Shown: positions 6,944-8,547 of the stretch, one piece after another
How positions within the stretch are numbered: the stretch's first letter is position 1
Layout of the letters: the number at the start of each line of letters is the position of its first letter
Origin: Clostridia bacterium
GTDB lineage: Bacteria; Bacillota; Clostridia; Oscillospirales; SIG627
Assembly: GCA_017408325.1 (NCBI GenBank)
Contig: JAFQUW010000153.1
Location: 1-8,547, forward strand
Reading direction: 5' to 3'
DNA length: 8,547 bases
Position numbers and translations under genes: made by a program
The notes under the pieces: model-generated
Databases searched by the model: none
What the model was told of the DNA's origin: nothing
The model's input: the letters and a program-made list of their open reading frames with translations, nothing else

Positions 6944-7030
6944 GTGACGGCGGCAAAGAAACAGCGCACGCGGCAAAAAATACAGCACTGCCGCGAGAAA
7001 AAACACCCCCGAACCGATCCAAAACGACAC
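6935..7030 (-). CDS. Candidate 31-residue membrane microprotein
   Basis: A short minus-strand frame starts with GTG at 7030 and ends with TGA at 6935. It would encode MSFWIGSGVFF, a hydrophobic core (AAVLYFLP, then ALFLC) and a basic end, RRHKK, so it looks like a single membrane helix with a cytoplasmic positive tail. GGGGAG lies about six bases upstream of the GTG (near 7037-7042), a good ribosome binding site. A terminator stem begins at its stop codon and carries a T-run in this direction. No convincing promoter was found; TGCTAAAGT near 7085-7092 is a weak extended -10 candidate. The open frame continues upstream to a stop at about 7090 without another standard start, so it could instead be the 3' remnant of a lost gene ending in a membrane anchor. 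I recognise no family. Confidence 0.4.
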   Translation of the reverse strand: MSFWIGSGVFFLAAVLYFLPRALFLCRRHKK

Positions 7031-7117
7031 TCGTCTCTCCCCTTTTTCTTCGTTTGGAACAAGGATACGGCTTTTCGCCGGAAAACTTTAGCAAAGTCTG
7101 CGATTTTTTAAAAGAAA

Positions 7118-7132
7118 TGTGACCGCGTCACA
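7118..7132. promoter_or_regulatory. CRP/FNR-like inverted repeat upstream of the ldhA-like gene
   Basis: TGTGAC-CGC-GTCACA is an inverted repeat with perfect six-base arms. It resembles the TGTGA/TCACA half-sites of the CRP/FNR family, but the half-site spacing is five bases rather than the usual six. It lies directly upstream of the proposed -35 region, with its centre about 46 bases before the probable transcript start, a plausible activator position. Confidence 0.45.
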
Positions 7133-7134
7133 GT

Positions 7135-7164
7135 TTGGAACGAAAAACCGTGATATACTATATT
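7135..7164 (+). promoter_or_regulatory. Probable promoter of the ldhA-like gene
   Basis: TTGGAA (7135-7140) and TATATT (7159-7164) are 18 bases apart. An alternative is the extended -10 TGATATACT (7151-7159), which has no good -35 and would depend more on an activator. Either puts the start of transcription just ahead of AAAGGAGG at 7175-7182. Confidence 0.5.
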
Positions 7165-7194
7165 CAGAAAAACCAAAGGAGGCTTTTCAACAGA

Positions 7195-8229
7195 ATGAAA
7201 ATTGCCTTTTTCGATACAAAGCCGTACGACCGTCCCTCCTTCGACCGCTTTGCTTCGGAGACCGGAATGAAGATCAAATACTTCGAAGCACGCCTTTCGG
7301 AGGATACGGTGGATCTGTGCGCCGGCTTTGACGCCGTCTGCGTCTTCGTCAACGACGTGATCAACGCGCCCGTCATCGACCGCCTCGCCGCCCTCGGCGT
7401 GCGCGCACTCGCCCTGCGCTGCGCGGGATTCAACAACGTCGATATGCAGCACGCCTACGGTAAGATCCACGTCTTCCGCGTGCCGGCCTACTCTCCCTAC
7501 GCCGTCGCAGAACACGCGCTCGCCCTGCTTTTGACGAGCGTGCGCCGCATCCACAAGGCCTATATCCGTTCCCGCGACTTCAACTTCAGCTTAAACGGAC
7601 TGACGGGCTTTGACCTTCACGGAAAAACCGTGGGCGTCATCGGAACGGGGCGCATCGGCCGCGTCTTTTCCGACATCTGCCGTGGCTTCGGGATGAAAGT
7701 CCTCGCCTACGACAAATTCCCCGCCGAGGGCTTTGCCGACGGCGACGCCGTGCGCTACGTCACCCTCGACGAGCTTCTGGAACACAGCGACATCATCTCC
7801 CTGCACTGTCCTCTGACCGACGAAACGCACCACCTTCTCGACGCGACCGCCTTGTCAAAGTGCAAAAAGGGCGTGGTGCTCATCAACACCAGCCGCGGCG
7901 CACTCGTCGACGCCGAAGCACTTCTGGAGGCGATCAAGGCACGCCACGTCGGCGCCGCCTGCCTCGACGTGTACGAGGAAGAAGCCGACCTCTTCTTTGA
8001 GGACAACTCGGGACACATTCTGGAGGATGACACCCTCGCCCGTCTCATCTCGATGCCCAATGTCATCGTCACCTCGCATCAGGCGTTTTTGACCGAAGAA
8101 GCCCTCTCGAACATCGCCGAGACGACGGTGAAGAACCTCACCGTTTTCTTCTCCGGCGAGGGCAACCCGAACGAGCTCTGCTACTCCTGCGGCTTCGCGC
8201 AGGACTGCGGCGGCAAACGGTGCTTCTGA
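7195..8229 (+). CDS. ldhA: D-lactate dehydrogenase (LdhA-type 2-hydroxyacid dehydrogenase)
   Basis: A cytoplasmic NAD-dependent enzyme of 344 residues that reduces pyruvate to D-lactate and so regenerates NAD in fermentation. The start KIAFFDTKPYD, LRCAGFNNVDM, RVPAYSPYAVAEHA and NGLTGFDLHGKTVGVIGTG are characteristic of LdhA rather than other members of the superfamily. The NAD-binding GxGxxG is GTGRIG at 150-155. Catalytic residues are Arg234 (NTSRGALVD), Glu263 (DVYEEE) and His295 (TSHQAF), matching the E. coli enzyme with an offset of one. The ATG at 7195 follows AAAGGAGG (7175-7182) with a rather long spacing of 12; an in-frame TTG at 7135 lies inside the promoter and is rejected. After PNEL the protein has a tail of about 16 residues with cysteines at 329, 332, 338 and 343, absent from E. 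coli LdhA. No strong terminator separates it from the next gene. Confidence 0.92.
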   Translation: MKIAFFDTKPYDRPSFDRFASETGMKIKYFEARLSEDTVDLCAGFDAVCVFVNDVINAPVIDRLAALGVRALALRCAGFNNVDMQHAYGKIHVFRVPAYSPYAVAEHALALLLTSVRRIHKAYIRSRDFNFSLNGLTGFDLHGKTVGVIGTGRIGRVFSDICRGFGMKVLAYDKFPAEGFADGDAVRYVTLDELLEHSDIISLHCPLTDETHHLLDATALSKCKKGVVLINTSRGALVDAEALLEAIKARHVGAACLDVYEEEADLFFEDNSGHILEDDTLARLISMPNVIVTSHQAFLTEEALSNIAETTVKNLTVFFSGEGNPNELCYSCGFAQDCGGKRCF

Positions 8230-8265
8230 AAAAGAGAATGCCGCAAGCTTCATTTTTCGGCAAGA

Positions 8266-8284
8266 TTGATCATAACACAATCAA
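8266..8284. promoter_or_regulatory. Imperfect inverted repeat in the ldhA-fprA gap
   Basis: TTGAT (8266-8270) and ATCAA (8280-8284) flank nine bases just ahead of the AAAGGAA ribosome binding site of the next gene. The 72-base gap has no good promoter and no terminator with a T-run, so the two genes may be cotranscribed. The repeat could be an operator or chance. Confidence 0.25.
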
Positions 8285-8301
8285 AAAAAGGAACGAATCG
8301 T

Positions 8302-8547
8302 ATGCACATCACAGACACCATCCGCTACGTCGGCGTCAACGACCACAGAATCGACCTCTTCGAGGGGCAGTACGTCGTCCCCAACGGGATGAGCTACAAC
8401 TCGTATCTCATCGAAGACGAAAAGCTCTGCGTCATGGACACGGTCGACGCCGCCTTCGGCCACGAGTGGCTCGACAATCTGCAGAAGGCGCTCGCGGGGA
8501 AGCGGCCCGACTACCTCGTCGTCCAGCACATGGAGCCCGACCACTCG
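8302..8547 (+). CDS. FprA-family A-type flavoprotein (flavodiiron), 5' part only
   Basis: The first 82 codons of a gene that runs off the window end. The fragment reads as the start of the metallo-beta-lactamase-like domain of flavodiiron proteins: GQYVVPNGMSYNSYLI, then a strand LCVMDTVD, and at its end HMEPDHS with His76, Glu78, Asp80 and His81, which form the HxExDH set that binds the di-iron centre. Full-length members are roughly 400 residues and add a C-terminal flavodoxin domain, which must lie beyond the window. They reduce oxygen to water or nitric oxide to nitrous oxide and protect strict anaerobes. AAAGGAA at 8287-8293 lies eight bases before the ATG. Placement 72 bases after the ldhA-like gene suggests linked expression in redox or oxygen stress, which is inference. 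Confidence 0.88.
   Translation, partial: MHITDTIRYVGVNDHRIDLFEGQYVVPNGMSYNSYLIEDEKLCVMDTVDAAFGHEWLDNLQKALAGKRPDYLVVQHMEPDHS

Noticed and set aside
7135..7194. TTG start at 7135 extending the lactate dehydrogenase by 20 residues
   Set aside because: The extension covers the promoter and the AAAGGAGG site. LdhA proteins begin at the KIAFFDTKPYD segment given by the ATG at 7195.
8239..8265. Possible terminator after the ldhA-like gene (TGCCG and CGGCA arms)
   Set aside because: The stem is only five pairs with a loop of about 14 bases, and no T-run follows the second arm.
1..8547. tRNA or rRNA genes, CRISPR arrays, insertion sequences and attachment sites
   Set aside because: I looked for characteristic structures and repeats and saw none; the only notable inverted repeats are the short elements listed.

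Overview
The window looks like a chromosomal segment of an anaerobic, low-GC-phylum but compositionally GC-rich Firmicute (class Clostridia, probably a gut lineage). The evidence is the LPXTG/sortase pilus genes, strong purine-rich Shine-Dalgarno sites, sigma-A-type promoters, an ECF-type vitamin transporter subunit, a fermentative D-lactate dehydrogenase and the start of an FprA-type flavodiiron protein. Coding regions strongly favour C or G at third positions. I cannot name the species from sequence alone.

Positions 25-3599 hold a compact pilus locus on the + strand: a large LPETG backbone pilin, a class C (pilin-polymerising) sortase, a small IPQTG-anchored second pilin, and a second, non-class-C sortase. 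The last three genes overlap and are probably translationally coupled. A very stable UUCG-capped hairpin without a U-tract separates the pilin from the sortase, and a bidirectional terminator closes the unit. The expected roles are backbone polymerisation by the class C sortase, with the small pilin and second sortase acting in basal attachment or cell-wall anchoring. No tip adhesin is visible; the window begins only 24 bases before the backbone gene, so one may lie upstream.

Positions 3618-4199 (- strand) encode an ECF transporter S component with a well-formed promoter. It shares a divergent control region (about 4200-4366) with a two-gene + strand cassette at 4367-6907. That cassette encodes an AlgI/DltB-like MBOAT O-acyltransferase and a membrane-anchored SGNH-like (AlgJ/AlgX/DltD-type) partner, which together probably acylate an extracellular polymer that cannot be identified here.

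The 287-base gap at 6908-7194 holds a bidirectional terminator, a candidate 31-residue membrane microprotein on the - strand, a CRP/FNR-like inverted repeat and a promoter. The + strand then carries a D-lactate dehydrogenase (ldhA-like) with an unusual four-cysteine tail, and the first 82 codons of a flavodiiron (FprA) protein cut off by the window end. Most of the window is recognisable at family level. The least explained items are the hairpin inside the pilus operon, the microprotein candidate, the cysteine tail and the acyltransferase target.
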